Shown in pieces: positions 20,471-29,865 of a DNA stretch of 64,000 nucleotides; the first letter of the stretch is position 1, and every line of letters starts with the position of its first letter. This stretch comes from Pseudomonas sp. TH31 (GTDB taxonomy: Bacteria > Pseudomonadota > Gammaproteobacteria > Pseudomonadales > Pseudomonadaceae), in the NCBI RefSeq assembly GCF_016650815.1, contig NZ_JAEKEZ010000006.1, forward strand, positions 7,501 to 71,500, in the 5' to 3' direction. The notes below the pieces were generated by a model. That model was given only the letters and a program-made list of their open reading frames with translations, searched no databases and was not told the origin of the DNA. Position numbers and translations under genes: made by a program.

Positions 20471-21617
20471 AATACGCCGCCCGGTAGATCTTTTCGATGT
20501 CGACGGCGCTCAACTTGCGCGGATTGTTGCGCATCAGACGCTCGATTCCCGCCGCTTCCACGGCCATCGCCGGGATCGCATCCTCGGGCACGCCGAAGCT
20601 GCGCAGGCCCCGTGGGATCTCTACCGCCGCACACAATGCAGTCATCGCATCCACCGCTTTGTCCGCCGCATCGGTGGCGCTCAGGTGAGCAGTCTTGACC
20701 CCCATGGCTTCGGCAATATCCTGCATACGCTCGACGCAAGCCATTTTGTTCCAGGTCATGACATACGGCAGCAGCAAGGCATTACTGACGCCGTGGGCGA
20801 TGTTGTAGCGCCCGCCCAGCGGATACGCCAACGCATGCACCGCACCGACCCCGGCATTGCCGAACGCCATGCCGGCCATCAGGCTGGCGGTGGCCATGTC
20901 TTCGCGGGCTTGCAGGTTGGCCGGGTTGGCGTAGGCCTTGGGCAGCGCCTGGGTAATCAGCTTTATGGCGCCAATCGCCAGGGCATCGGTGATCGCCGAG
21001 GCATTTAGCGACAGATAGGATTCGATGGCGTGCACCAGCGCATCGACGCCGCTGGCGGCGGTGACACTGCGCGGACAGGTCAGGGTCATTTGCGGGCTGA
21101 CCAGCGCCACATCCGGCAATAGATAATCGCTGACGATGCCTTTCTTCAACTGCGCGACCTTGTCGGAAAGGATCGCCACGTTGGTGACTTCCGAACCGGT
21201 GCCGGCGGTGGTCGGGATGGCGATCAGCGGCGGGCCTTTGCGCGGTACCTGATCGACGCCGAACAGGTCTTCCAGCGCGCCGTGGTAACCGGCGTAGGCC
21301 GCCACGCTTTTGGCAATGTCGATGGCACTGCCGCCGCCCAGGCCGATCAGCCCGTCATGCCCACCTTCGCGGTAGACGCGCATGCAGTCTTCGACGATGC
21401 CGATTTCCGGGTCGGGCAGTACGCGGTCGAAAATCTCGTACGTGCGATCGCCCAGCTGCGCCAACGCCAGCTCTACCGTGCCGGATTTAACCAGGGCGGC
21501 GTCAGTGACGATCAGCGGGTTGTCGATGTCCAGGCGTGTCAATTCCGCCGCCAGTTGCTCGATGGCACCGGCGCCAGTGATCAGTTTGTGGGCAATTTTG
21601 AAAGAGGAAAGACTCAT
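20469..21617 (-). CDS. Iron-containing alcohol dehydrogenase
   Basis: The 382-residue protein is a group III NAD(P)-dependent alcohol dehydrogenase (YiaY/EutG type). It shows the nucleotide loop LGGGSAIDIAKSVA, AIPTTAGTGSEVTNVAIL, and metal ligands in DALVHAIESY and HALAYPLGGRYNIAHGVSNA. The substrate is not known. It is not present between agtD and rpe in PAO1 as I recall, so it is probably accessory. The TAG stop at 20469-20471 overlaps the end of the MITE-like element. Confidence 0.93.
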   Translation of the reverse strand: MSLSSFKIAHKLITGAGAIEQLAAELTRLDIDNPLIVTDAALVKSGTVELALAQLGDRTYEIFDRVLPDPEIGIVEDCMRVYREGGHDGLIGLGGGSAIDIAKSVAAYAGYHGALEDLFGVDQVPRKGPPLIAIPTTAGTGSEVTNVAILSDKVAQLKKGIVSDYLLPDVALVSPQMTLTCPRSVTAASGVDALVHAIESYLSLNASAITDALAIGAIKLITQALPKAYANPANLQAREDMATASLMAGMAFGNAGVGAVHALAYPLGGRYNIAHGVSNALLLPYVMTWNKMACVERMQDIAEAMGVKTAHLSATDAADKAVDAMTALCAAVEIPRGLRSFGVPEDAIPAMAVEAAGIERLMRNNPRKLSAVDIEKIYRAAY

Positions 21618-21752
21618 GTGCGCAGCCTCTTATCGTTGGGGGAGCTGGGCACAATAGTAGCTGGGGATTGGAGTTTGTCTGTTATTCAGGCAATGAATGA
21701 CCAAGCATCGCGACTACCTCACAAAACCACTGCCGGAGCTGGGTAACCGCTG

Positions 21753-21849
21753 TGTAGGAGCTGTGTAGGAGCTGTCGAGTGAAACGAGGCTGCGATCTTT
21801 TGATGCTAAAGATCAAGTTCAAAAGATCGCAGCCTTCGGCAGCGCCTAC
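21753..21849. repeat. REP doublet, family 1 (copy c, with tandem duplication)
   Basis: The right arm is the common CGCAGCCTTCGGCAGCGCCT form. The left arm is degenerate and has the segment GTGTAGGAGCT twice in tandem. It lies between agtD and the alcohol dehydrogenase gene. Confidence 0.8.
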
Positions 21850-21860
21850 GGGGGACTGCG

Positions 21861-22684
21861 TTATACCTGCGCGGTACGCAATTTCTCGCTACGCCCACGC
21901 AACCATTCCAGCGTCAGCAGCAGGATCACCGAGAAGGCGATCAGCAGCGTCGCAGCGGCAGCAATCGTCGGGCTGAGGTTTTCGCGAATGCCGCTGAACA
22001 TCTGCCGTGGCAAGGTTGCTTGCTCGGGGCCGGCGAGGAACAGCGTCACCACCACTTCATCGAACGAGGTGGCGAAGGCGAACAACGCCCCGGAGATCAC
22101 CCCCGGTGCAATCAACGGCAAGGTCACTCGACGGAATGCGGTCAGCGGCGAAGCACCGAGGCTCGCAGCGGCCCGCACCAGGTTGTGGTTGAAGCCCTGC
22201 AAGGTGGCCGACACCGTGATGATCACAAACGGCACGCCCAGCACCGCGTGTACCACGATCAGCGAGAAGAAGCTGTTACCCAGACCCAGCGGGGCAAAGA
22301 ACAGATAGCTGGCCACACCAATGATCACCACCGGCACCACCATCGGCGAAATCACCAGCGCCATCACCAGCGCCTTGCCCGGAAGTCACCGCGGGTCAGG
22401 CCAATCGCCGCCAACGTACCGAAGACCATCGCCAGCACCGTGGCCGCCGGGGCGACGATGATGCTGTTCTTCAGCGAACGCATCCATTCCGCCGAGGCGA
22501 AGAAGTCCTGATACCAGTGCAGCGAGAAGCCCTGCAACGGGTACACCAGGAAACTGCCCGAGTTGAACGACAGCGGAATAATCACCAGCACCGGCAGGAT
22601 CAGGAACAACAGGATCAGCCCGCAGAGCATGCGCAAGCTGTAGAACCACACCCGTTCAATGGGCGACATATAAGGACTCAGCAT
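21861..22684 (-). CDS. agtD: ABC transporter permease AgtD (frameshifted as sequenced)
   Basis: This is the inner-membrane permease of the AgtABCD importer for 4-aminobutyrate and 5-aminovalerate (polyamine/PotI-type family). The first 106 residues (to GLTRGDFRA) and the remaining part from KALVMALVISPMVV are in different frames. Adding one C to the three-C run at 22378-22380 restores one ~274-residue protein with six membrane segments and the ABC permease loop (AAASLGASPLTAFRRVTLPL). The break is probably a read error. Identity as AgtD rests on synteny with PAO1 (agtABCD-rpe-gph-trpE). Confidence 0.85.
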
Positions 22685-22696
22685 TTGGTTCTCCCC

Positions 22697-23944
22697 TTAG
22701 CTCAGGCGCAGGCGACTGGCGCCCACCAGCCAGTTGTAAATCAGATACAGCACCACGGTCGCCAACAGCAGCAGCCCACCGAGCGCGGTCGCCATGCCCC
22801 AGTTGATGCTGGTGTTGGTGTAGAAGGCGACGAAGTAACTGACCATCTGATCGTTCGGGCTGCCCAGCAAGGCCGGGGTGATGTAATAGCCGATGGCGAG
22901 GATGAACACCAACAGGCAACCGGCGCCGACACCGGCATAAGTCTGCGGGAAGTACACCCGCCAGAAACTGGCGAACGGGTGGCAACCGAGGGAAATCGCG
23001 GCTCGCATGTAGGTCGGCGAGATGCCTTTCATCACGCTGTAGATCGGCAGAATCATGAACGGCAGCAGGATGTGCACCATCGAGATGTAAACCCCGGTGC
23101 GGTTGAACACCAACTCCAGCGGCTTATCGATGATGCCCATGGCCATCAGGCCGCTATTGATCAGCCCGCCCGATTGCAGCAATACGATCCACGCAGCAAC
23201 GCGCACCAGAATCGAGGTCCAGAACGGCAGCAGCACCAGAATCATCAGCAGGTTGCTTTGGCGCGACGGCAGGTTCGCCAACAGATACGCCAGCGGATAG
23301 GCCAGGAACAGGCAGATCACGGTAATGACCAGGCCCATCCAGAACGTGCGAGCGAAGATGTCGAGATAGATCGCCTGATCGGGGGTGGCCGGTGCCACTT
23401 CGCCGAGGTCGTCGATGCGGTGATCGACCGCCGCCAGCAAGTAGTACGGCGTGATGCTGCTGGTGTTGCGACGCACAGCCTGCCAATAGGCCGGATCACC
23501 CCAGCGTTCGTCGAGCGCTTCCAGTGCTTCTTTATAAGAGGCCGGTTCGCTGGCGAACGGCAAGGCGCGAGCGGTTTTGGTCAACAGGCTGCGGTAGCCA
23601 GCCAACTCCATGTTCAAGCGCTTGGACAGGTCGCCCAAAGTCTGATTCTTGCGAGCTTCAGCGAGGTCTTCGCTCGCAGCCTTGTAAACCGGTTCAGCGG
23701 GCAGGCCACGGCCATCCCAACTGGCGATAGCCGTCACCGTGCGCGGCATGCCGCCGACCACTTCCGGGTTACCGACGCTTTTGTAGAGCAGCGCCACGAT
23801 CGGCACCAGGAACACCAGCAACAGAAACAGCACCAGCGGCGCAATCAAGGCCTGGGCCTTCCAGCGATTGATCCGCTCGGCGTGCTTGAGCCGCTGCTTC
23901 AAGGTGGGGTCAGTGCCCGCGTTCAGGGGAACGGCGATAGCCAT
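22697..23944 (-). CDS. agtC: ABC transporter permease AgtC
   Basis: The 415-residue permease is longer than PotB/PotH because of a ~150-residue periplasmic insertion after the first helix (from ASWDGRGLP to PDQAIYLD). The remainder carries five helices and the permease signature AAISLGCHPFASFWRVYFPQ. The start at 23944 is chosen because CCGGAG precedes it; the open frame extends to 24019. It is 12 bases from agtD and separated from agtB by a REP doublet. Function as GABA/5-aminovalerate permease is inferred from synteny. Confidence 0.88.
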   Translation of the reverse strand: MAIAVPLNAGTDPTLKQRLKHAERINRWKAQALIAPLVLFLLLVFLVPIVALLYKSVGNPEVVGGMPRTVTAIASWDGRGLPAEPVYKAASEDLAEARKNQTLGDLSKRLNMELAGYRSLLTKTARALPFASEPASYKEALEALDERWGDPAYWQAVRRNTSSITPYYLLAAVDHRIDDLGEVAPATPDQAIYLDIFARTFWMGLVITVICLFLAYPLAYLLANLPSRQSNLLMILVLLPFWTSILVRVAAWIVLLQSGGLINSGLMAMGIIDKPLELVFNRTGVYISMVHILLPFMILPIYSVMKGISPTYMRAAISLGCHPFASFWRVYFPQTYAGVGAGCLLVFILAIGYYITPALLGSPNDQMVSYFVAFYTNTSINWGMATALGGLLLLATVVLYLIYNWLVGASRLRLS

Positions 23945-24031
23945 GGCGTACTCCGGAAATCTTTGGATGGGCGGCATCACATAAGGTGATGCCGCATTGC
24001 ATCGGTGTTTTTGAAACATGCGCCGTCCCTT

Positions 24032-24114
24032 GTAGGAGCTGGCGCAGCCTGCGATCTTTTCGCGGCTTCAGGACCGCTGAAGATCAAAAGATCGCAGCCT
24101 TCGGCAGCGCCTAC
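24032..24114. repeat. REP doublet, family 1 (copy d), between agtB and agtC
   Basis: The left arm is GTAGGAGCTGGCGCAGCCTG, and the right arm is the common CGCAGCCTTCGGCAGCGCCT form, whose last bases coincide with the agtB stop codon. It is inside the operon, just after the binding-protein gene. Confidence 0.88.
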
Positions 24115-25154
24115 TTGGCAGCCCAGGAATTGAAGCGCTGTTCCAGTTGCTCGCCGTTATCAGCCCAGAAGCTGACGTCGATCTGCACCTGGTTGGCGAT
24201 GTTTTCCGGGGTGGTCGGCATGTCTTTCAACACGTCCTTGGCCAGCAACGGTACGGCCTGGATGTTGGCCGGGCCGTAGGCGATGTTTGACGAGTAGATC
24301 TTCTGCTGCTGCGGCATGACCGAGTAAGCGATGAATTTCTTCGCCGCTTCGGCACGGGTTTTATCCAGGCCTTTTGGAATGGCCCATGCGTCGAAGTCGT
24401 AGATGCCGCCGTTCCACACGACTTTCAGGTTGCTTTCTTTCTGTACCGCAGCGATCCGGCCGTTGTAAGCCGAGCTCATGACCACGTCACCGGACGCAAG
24501 GTATTGCGGCGGCTGTGCGCCGGCTTCCCACCACTGAATGCTTGGCTTGAGTTCATCGAGCTTCTTGAACGCGCGGTCCTGGCCATCTTTGCCGGCCAGC
24601 ACTTTGTAGACGTCTTTCGGCGCTACGCCGTCGGCCATCAAAGCGAATTCCAGGGTGTACTTGGCGCCTTTACGCAGGCCGCGCTTGCCAGGAAATTTCT
24701 TGGTGTCCCAGAAATCCGCCCAACTGGTCGGCGCCGAGCTCAGCTTGTCGGCGTTGTAGGCCAACACCGTCGACCACACGAAGAAACCCACGCCGCACGG
24801 CTGGATAGCGCCTTTGACATAGTCTTCGGCCTTGCCGAACAACTTCGGATCAAGCTGCTCGAACATGTCTTCGTCGCAACCACGGGACAGTTCTGGCGAC
24901 TCAACTTCTACCAGGTCCCAGGAAACGCTTTTGGTGTCGACCATGGCTTTGACCTTGGCCATTTCGCCGTTGTATTCGCCCGCGACGATCTTGCCGTTGC
25001 CGGCCGCTTCCCACGGTGCATAGAAGGCTTTGACCTGCGCGGCCTTGTTCGCCCCGCCAAAGGACACCACGGTCAGGTCCGGACCCGCGGCCATCGCGTG
25101 TGCCGCACCCATCATGCCCACGACCAGGGCGGTGAATTTCAGGGATCTCAACAT
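24111..25154 (-). CDS. agtB: Periplasmic substrate-binding protein AgtB
   Basis: This is the extracellular-facing binding protein that captures the substrate for the AgtACD importer (spermidine/putrescine-type, SBP_bac_8 fold). The 347-residue protein has a signal peptide (residues 1-23, ending AHAMAA) and conserved segments VVSFGGANKAAQ, PCGVGFFVWSTVLAYNAD, TSWADFWD and AWAIPKGLDKT. It lies second after agtA, with 49 bases between. Substrate GABA/5-aminovalerate is by synteny with PAO1, not by residues. Confidence 0.9.
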   Translation of the reverse strand: MLRSLKFTALVVGMMGAAHAMAAGPDLTVVSFGGANKAAQVKAFYAPWEAAGNGKIVAGEYNGEMAKVKAMVDTKSVSWDLVEVESPELSRGCDEDMFEQLDPKLFGKAEDYVKGAIQPCGVGFFVWSTVLAYNADKLSSAPTSWADFWDTKKFPGKRGLRKGAKYTLEFALMADGVAPKDVYKVLAGKDGQDRAFKKLDELKPSIQWWEAGAQPPQYLASGDVVMSSAYNGRIAAVQKESNLKVVWNGGIYDFDAWAIPKGLDKTRAEAAKKFIAYSVMPQQQKIYSSNIAYGPANIQAVPLLAKDVLKDMPTTPENIANQVQIDVSFWADNGEQLEQRFNSWAAK

Positions 25155-25203
25155 TTATTGTTCTCTCCACGTGCAGGGTTGGTGTTGGTATTGCGGGGGG
25201 CGA

Positions 25204-26327
25204 TCAGTTCGCCTCTAAAAGCGGGTCGAGCGCGCGAACGTGCTCGACCTGCCAGCCAAGCGGTACCACGTCGCCGACGGCGAGCGCAGGATCGAGCTCG
25301 GCAATCGGTTGTTTCACAAAGAAGTCGGTCTTGCCGCAAACTTCCAGGCGAACCCGGACGTGGTCGCCCAGATAGATGAATTCCGCCACCCGCCCTGAGA
25401 AGCGGTTGACGCAGGACTCGCTCGAACCATTGAGGCTCACGCGCTCCGGGCGAATTGACAGCGTGACGGGTTCGCCGGTCTTGCCGACGTTGACCGCCAG
25501 GGCTTCAACCTTTTCACCACGGCCGAGTTCGACAATGCAGCGGTCGCCGGTCTGGCTGTGCAAGCGGCCGTTGAGGCGGTTGTTCTCACCGATGAAATTG
25601 GCGACGAAGGTGTTTTTCGGTTCTTCGTAGAGTGTGCGCGGCGGGGCAATTTGCTGGATTTCACCCTGGTGGAACACCGCCACACGGTCGGACATGGTCA
25701 GGGCTTCACCCTGGTCGTGGGTCACGTAGACCACGGTCACGCCGAGGCGCTGGTGCAGGTGTTTTATTTCCATCTGCATGTGTTCGCGCAGCTGTTTGTC
25801 CAGCGCTCCGAGCGGTTCGTCCATCAGCACCAGTTGCGGCTCGAACACCAAGGCGCGGGCCAAGGCCACACGCTGTTGCTGACCACCGGACAGTTGCGCC
25901 GGGTAACGCTGGGCGAAGGCGTCGAGCTGGACCATGCTCAGGACTTTTTGACTTTGTCGCTGACGTCGCTCTTGTTCAAGCCGCGCACGGTCAGCGGGAA
26001 TGCGAGGTTCTCGGACACCGTCATGTGGGGGAACAAGGCGTAGTTCTGGAACACCATGCCGATGTCGCGTTTGTGCGGCGGCACGTTGTTGATGGAGCGC
26101 CCGGCCAGCAGGATTTCACCGGCAGTCGGGGTTTCGAAACCGGCGAGCATCATCAGACTGGTGGTTTTTCCGGAGCCAGAGGGCCCGAGCAGCGTGAGGA
26201 ATTCGCCTTTGCGAATGTCCAGGTTGAGGTCTTTGACGATCAGGTTCTCGCCGTCGTAGCTCTTCTGCACTCCACGAAAGCTGACCAGAATGTCATTGGC
26301 CCCTGCACTTGAATCGACCTGGCTCAT
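25204..26327 (-). CDS. agtA: ABC transporter ATPase AgtA (frameshifted as sequenced)
   Basis: This is the ATP-hydrolysing subunit of the importer. The N-terminal part has Walker A (GPSGSGKTTS) and the Q-loop NYALFPHM. The C-terminal part has the signature LSGGQQQR, Walker B LVLMDEPLGALD, the H-loop VYVTHD and a TOBE domain. They are in different frames; one more T in the five-T run at 25945-25949 (KVKK-VLSMVQLD) gives one ~374-residue protein. The ATG at 26327 is preferred over a GTG six bases upstream. It is first in agtABCD. Confidence 0.88.
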
Positions 26328-26671
26328 ACCCACACCTTTGTTGTTGATGACTGCTTGTGGGCTAAGCCTAGTGGACGCTGGGGACCACGCAAATCGGGGC
26401 GCAGGAGAGAATCGCCTCAGCCGGATGGAAGTTTGGGGGTAGGGATTGCCCTACACGGATGGCGGGATTCGATAGGGTAGCGGCGAGTTGCAAGCTGCAG
26501 GCCGCAAGAACAGGCAAAATCAGGTTTTCAGGATGTCGCAAATGGACATGCCAACGCGCGCCCCGTAGGAGCCGCCGAAGGCTGCGATCTTTTGGCGCCC
26601 TCAGGATCGCTGAAGACCAAGATCAAAAGATCGCAGCCTTCGGCAGCTCCTACGGGGGATTGCGTTCTTGT
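26328..26671. promoter_or_regulatory. Intergenic region between agtR and agtA
   Basis: The 344 bp hold the upstream region of the agtA operon (bases next to 26328) and a REP doublet near the agtR end. I see no further gene. A promoter responsive to AgtR is expected here, but no binding motif can be recognised. Confidence 0.4.
26565..26653. repeat. REP doublet, family 1 (copy e)
   Basis: Arms GTAGGAGCCGCCGAAGGCTG and the common GATCGCAGCCTTCGGCAGCT form are inverted around a ~28-bp spacer that itself contains CCTCAGGATCGCTGA, as in copy d. It lies directly past the agtR stop. Confidence 0.88.
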
Positions 26672-27301
26672 TTAGAGAAGTTTGTGTTCCATGGCGTACT
26701 TCACCAGTTCCGCCAGTGAGCTGATGTTGAGCTTCTGCATCAGCCGCGCCTTGTGGGTGCTGATGGTTTTGCTGCTCAGGGCCAGTTGCTGGGCGATGTC
26801 GTTGACGTTCGCGCCCTGGGCCAGACGCTCGAACACCGAAAACTCGCGTTCCGACAATAAGGAGTGCAACGGCCGTGAATCGGTCAGGCCCACTTCGAAA
26901 ACCATCCGGTCTGCCAGGTCCGGGTCGATGTAGCGCCCGCCCGCCGCCACTTTGCGGATTGCCGTCAGCAGCAGTGCCGGATCGCTGTCCTTGGTTGCAT
27001 AGCCGGCAGCGCCGACCTTCAACGCACGGGCAGCCATTTGCGCTTCATCGTGCATCGACAGCACCAGGATTGCCGGCGGATTGTTCAGCGCGCGAATCCG
27101 TGGAATCGCCTCCAGGCCATTGACCCCGGGCATGGAGATGTCCAGCAACACCACTTCGCAGGGCACATGGCGCAAGGTTTCGAGCAGTTGCTCGCCATTA
27201 CTCGCCTCCCCCACCACCAGCAAGTCCTTGGCCAGGCCGATCAATTGCTTGATGCCTTCACGGACGATGGCGTGGTCTTCGGCTACCAGTACACGGATCA
27301 C
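26672..27301 (-). CDS. agtR: LuxR-family response regulator AgtR
   Basis: This NarL/FixJ-type regulator pairs with the adjacent kinase. The receiver domain has the acidic pocket VLVAEDH and phosphoacceptor Asp in LLDISMPGVNG; the C-terminal LuxR helix-turn-helix is LSEREFSVFERLAQGANVND and SSKTISTHKARL. In PAO1 AgtSR turns on agtABCD in response to GABA and 5-aminovalerate. Translation is placed at GTG 27301, with AGGAG 6-7 bases upstream; another GTG in frame at 27328 has no ribosome site. Confidence 0.9.
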   Translation of the reverse strand: MIRVLVAEDHAIVREGIKQLIGLAKDLLVVGEASNGEQLLETLRHVPCEVVLLDISMPGVNGLEAIPRIRALNNPPAILVLSMHDEAQMAARALKVGAAGYATKDSDPALLLTAIRKVAAGGRYIDPDLADRMVFEVGLTDSRPLHSLLSEREFSVFERLAQGANVNDIAQQLALSSKTISTHKARLMQKLNISSLAELVKYAMEHKLL

Positions 27302-27330
27302 AAGCTTCTCCTCGTTTATTGCCTTCACGC

Positions 27331-27403
27331 CAAAAATCGCAGCCTTCGGCAGCTCCTACAGGGTATGCGTTCGGCGTAGGAGCTGCCGAAGGCTGCGATC
27401 TTT
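27331..27403. repeat. REP doublet, family 1 (copy f), between agtS and agtR
   Basis: Near-perfect inverted arms of ~28 bp (AATCGCAGCCTTCGGCAGCT and complement) with a 16-bp spacer. The right arm ends on the agtS stop codon. It separates two genes of one transcription unit. Confidence 0.88.
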
Positions 27404-29792
27404 AACGGTCCAGCGGCACACGCACACTCAGGGTCGTGCCCTCCCCCGGTTCACTCTCAAGCGACAACTGCCCGCCCATGATCAACACCCGCTCGCGCAT
27501 ACCCACCACGCCAAAGGATGTTGGCCGACCTGTATCGGGAACAAACCCTACGCCATCATCGCTGACAGTCAGGCACAACTGGTCGCCTTCCAACGCCAAT
27601 GTCAGTTCGACAGTATGCGCCTGGGCATGGCGCATGACATTGGTCAGTGCTTCCTGAAGAATCCGGAACAAGCCAATCGCCTTGGCATCGCTGAGTACCG
27701 GCAGATTTTCCGGCACCTGTACCAGGCACGGGATCTGCGTGCGCGCCTCGAAACGCCGGGCTTGCCATTCAATGGCCGAAGCGATGCCGGCGTCTAGAAT
27801 CGGTGGCCGCAGCGCCGTGGCCACATCGCGGACCAATTGAAACAACTGAGCGATCAGCCGCTTCATGCTGTTCAAGCGTTCGTTCAGCCCCGGATCGAGC
27901 TGGGCGTAAGCCAGTTCGCACATGGAGGTTTCCAGTTTCAACACGGTCAACATCTGGCCCAGTTCGTCGTGAACTTCCCGAGCGATGCGGGCCTTTTCCT
28001 CTTCCCGCACGCTTTCCAGGTGCGCCGACAACTCGCGCAATTGCCCCGGGAGCTAGCCAGTTCCAGCTCGATGCGCTTGCTTTCGCTGATGTCCCAGACG
28101 ATCCCGTCCCAGACATACGCCCCGCCCTCCAGCCGCCGGGTGATCGCTTTTATCTCAGCCCAGCGCTGTTCACCTGAGCGGGTAAGAATCCGCCCCTGCC
28201 ACGACCAGTCACTGTCGGTGTCCAGCGCATGATCCTGAGTCCGGTGATAACTGGCCTTGTCGTCCGGGTGCACCAGGCTGCGCAGGCCTTTATCCCGATG
28301 GGCCAGGGTCGCCGGCGAGTAACCGACCAGGCTCTCGCTGCCTTCACTGATGTAGGCAAAATCGATTTGACCGGTCACCGGCGCCCGTTCCAGACGAAAG
28401 ACCAATCCGGGAACGTTGGCGGCGATCCCTTGCAACCGCGCCTCGCTTTCCTGCAACGCGGCGAGCGCCCGACGGCGCTCGGTGACGTCATTGAGGTAGA
28501 CCACCAGGTACTCGCCATCGCGAAAACGCAAGAAACTCAGCGAAACGTCCGCCGGCAAAATACTGCCGTCGGCCCTTACACAACTGGTTTCGAAACTTTG
28601 TGGGGCTTCCTCGCTGGCCCGCGCGCTTTTCCACAGGTTTAGCCAGCGGTCCATGTGCAGGCCGGGCTCAAACTCAATCAGCGGCCGGTCGATGATCCCG
28701 CCCGCCGGATAGCCAAGCATCGATTCGGCGGCGCGATTGGCGTAACGCACGTGGCTGTCCCAGTTGACCCACAGAATGCCGACCGTACTTTGATCAATCG
28801 AAAACTGGGTCAGCCGAAGGGCTTCTTCACTGGCTTCGCGCAAGGCGATGTCTTCCCGCGCCGCCAGCAGCCGTTGCTCGAGGTTGTGTTGCTGACGTCG
28901 CTGCCAAAACACGATGGCCATGCAGCTCAGCAGCAACACCGTCAGCAGCAGGCAAAGGTTTTGCCAGAACCCAGGGACTCGGATAAGCGCGGGTACTTGG
29001 GTTGCAGCCATTGGTTGTGAAGTTGTTCCAGGTCCTTGGCCGGAATCGCCCGCAGCGCGCTTTCGACGATACCGGCCAGCTCCGGCCAGTCCCGGCGCGT
29101 GGCCACCCGCAGCAGTTGCGGCAAGCCAATGTCGCCCACCACCACCAATCCGGAAAATTCGGGCTCGGCCGACAAGCGCCCCAGTTGCGCCTCATCAATC
29201 ACCGCGTAAACGGCCTGCTGACTCAACAGCAACTGCAACGCCTGGCGCTCGATCGGTACGCCTTGCAGGTTCAGATGCGGATAATTGCCGCGCAGATAAT
29301 CGGCCGTGGCGCTGGGCATGCGCACCGCGACGCGGGTCTGGCTGTCGAGTTTTTCCAGCTCCACCACACCGGTGCTCTTCTGGTCGCTGACGACCAGTTG
29401 CGGCACGCGCATGTAGGGGTCGGAAAACTGCCAGAGCCTTAATCCACCGGGGGTTTGGGTCAGCCCGGGGCGATATCGACTTCACCGTCGCGCACCGCTG
29501 CTTCCAGTTGCTCGACGTCAGGGAAGTTGCGCCAGCTAAGCTCGACCTTGAGCGACGTGGCCAGCCATTTCATCAATTCGACGTTAACCCCGGACAAACG
29601 CTGCAAGCGCCGATCGTACTGCGCATACGGCGCCTGCAGCACCAGCCCGACCCTCAATTCGTTGTGCTGCGCCAACCATTGCTGCTGGGCCGATGACAAC
29701 TGGGCAACGTGCGCCGGGGGCGCGGGCGCCGCCCAACTCATCAAGGGAAACCACAAACAGCCGATAACCCACAGGCAGCGAAAACGCATCAT
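27402..29792 (-). CDS. agtS: Sensor histidine kinase AgtS (three frameshifts as sequenced)
   Basis: This membrane kinase for AgtR is ~797 residues when corrected. In order: signal peptide (FRCLWVIGCLWFPLMSWA), SBP_bac_3-type periplasmic ligand domain (LRVGLVLQAPYAQYD through ~270), a membrane helix (NLCLLLTVLLLSCMAIVFW), two PAS domains (IDQSTVGILWV; NVPGLVFRLE), and a HisKA_3/HATPase module (ARIAREVHDELGQML with the phosphoacceptor His, GLFRILQEALTNVMRHA, SDDGVGF). Frame breaks are near 29463 (one base), 28974-28976 (GGG should be GGGG on plus) and 28044-28047 (CCCC should be five). All are probable read errors. Identity is from synteny with PAO1 agtS. Confidence 0.85.
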
Positions 29793-29865
29793 TGAAGTCC
29801 CACACACTGACAAATACTGATCAACCCATTAGGCTGCCGGATTAACTTCTGGCCTGGAATATCCG

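Noticed and set aside
22517..23989. A 490-codon plus-strand frame over agtC
   Set aside because: It is Gln/His-rich, as expected from the reverse of hydrophobic codons; the permease on minus is real.
27402..29792. agtS as a set of separate small genes or a true pseudogene
   Set aside because: The pieces join into one normal kinase after single-base corrections in three places, with no loss of conserved sequence.
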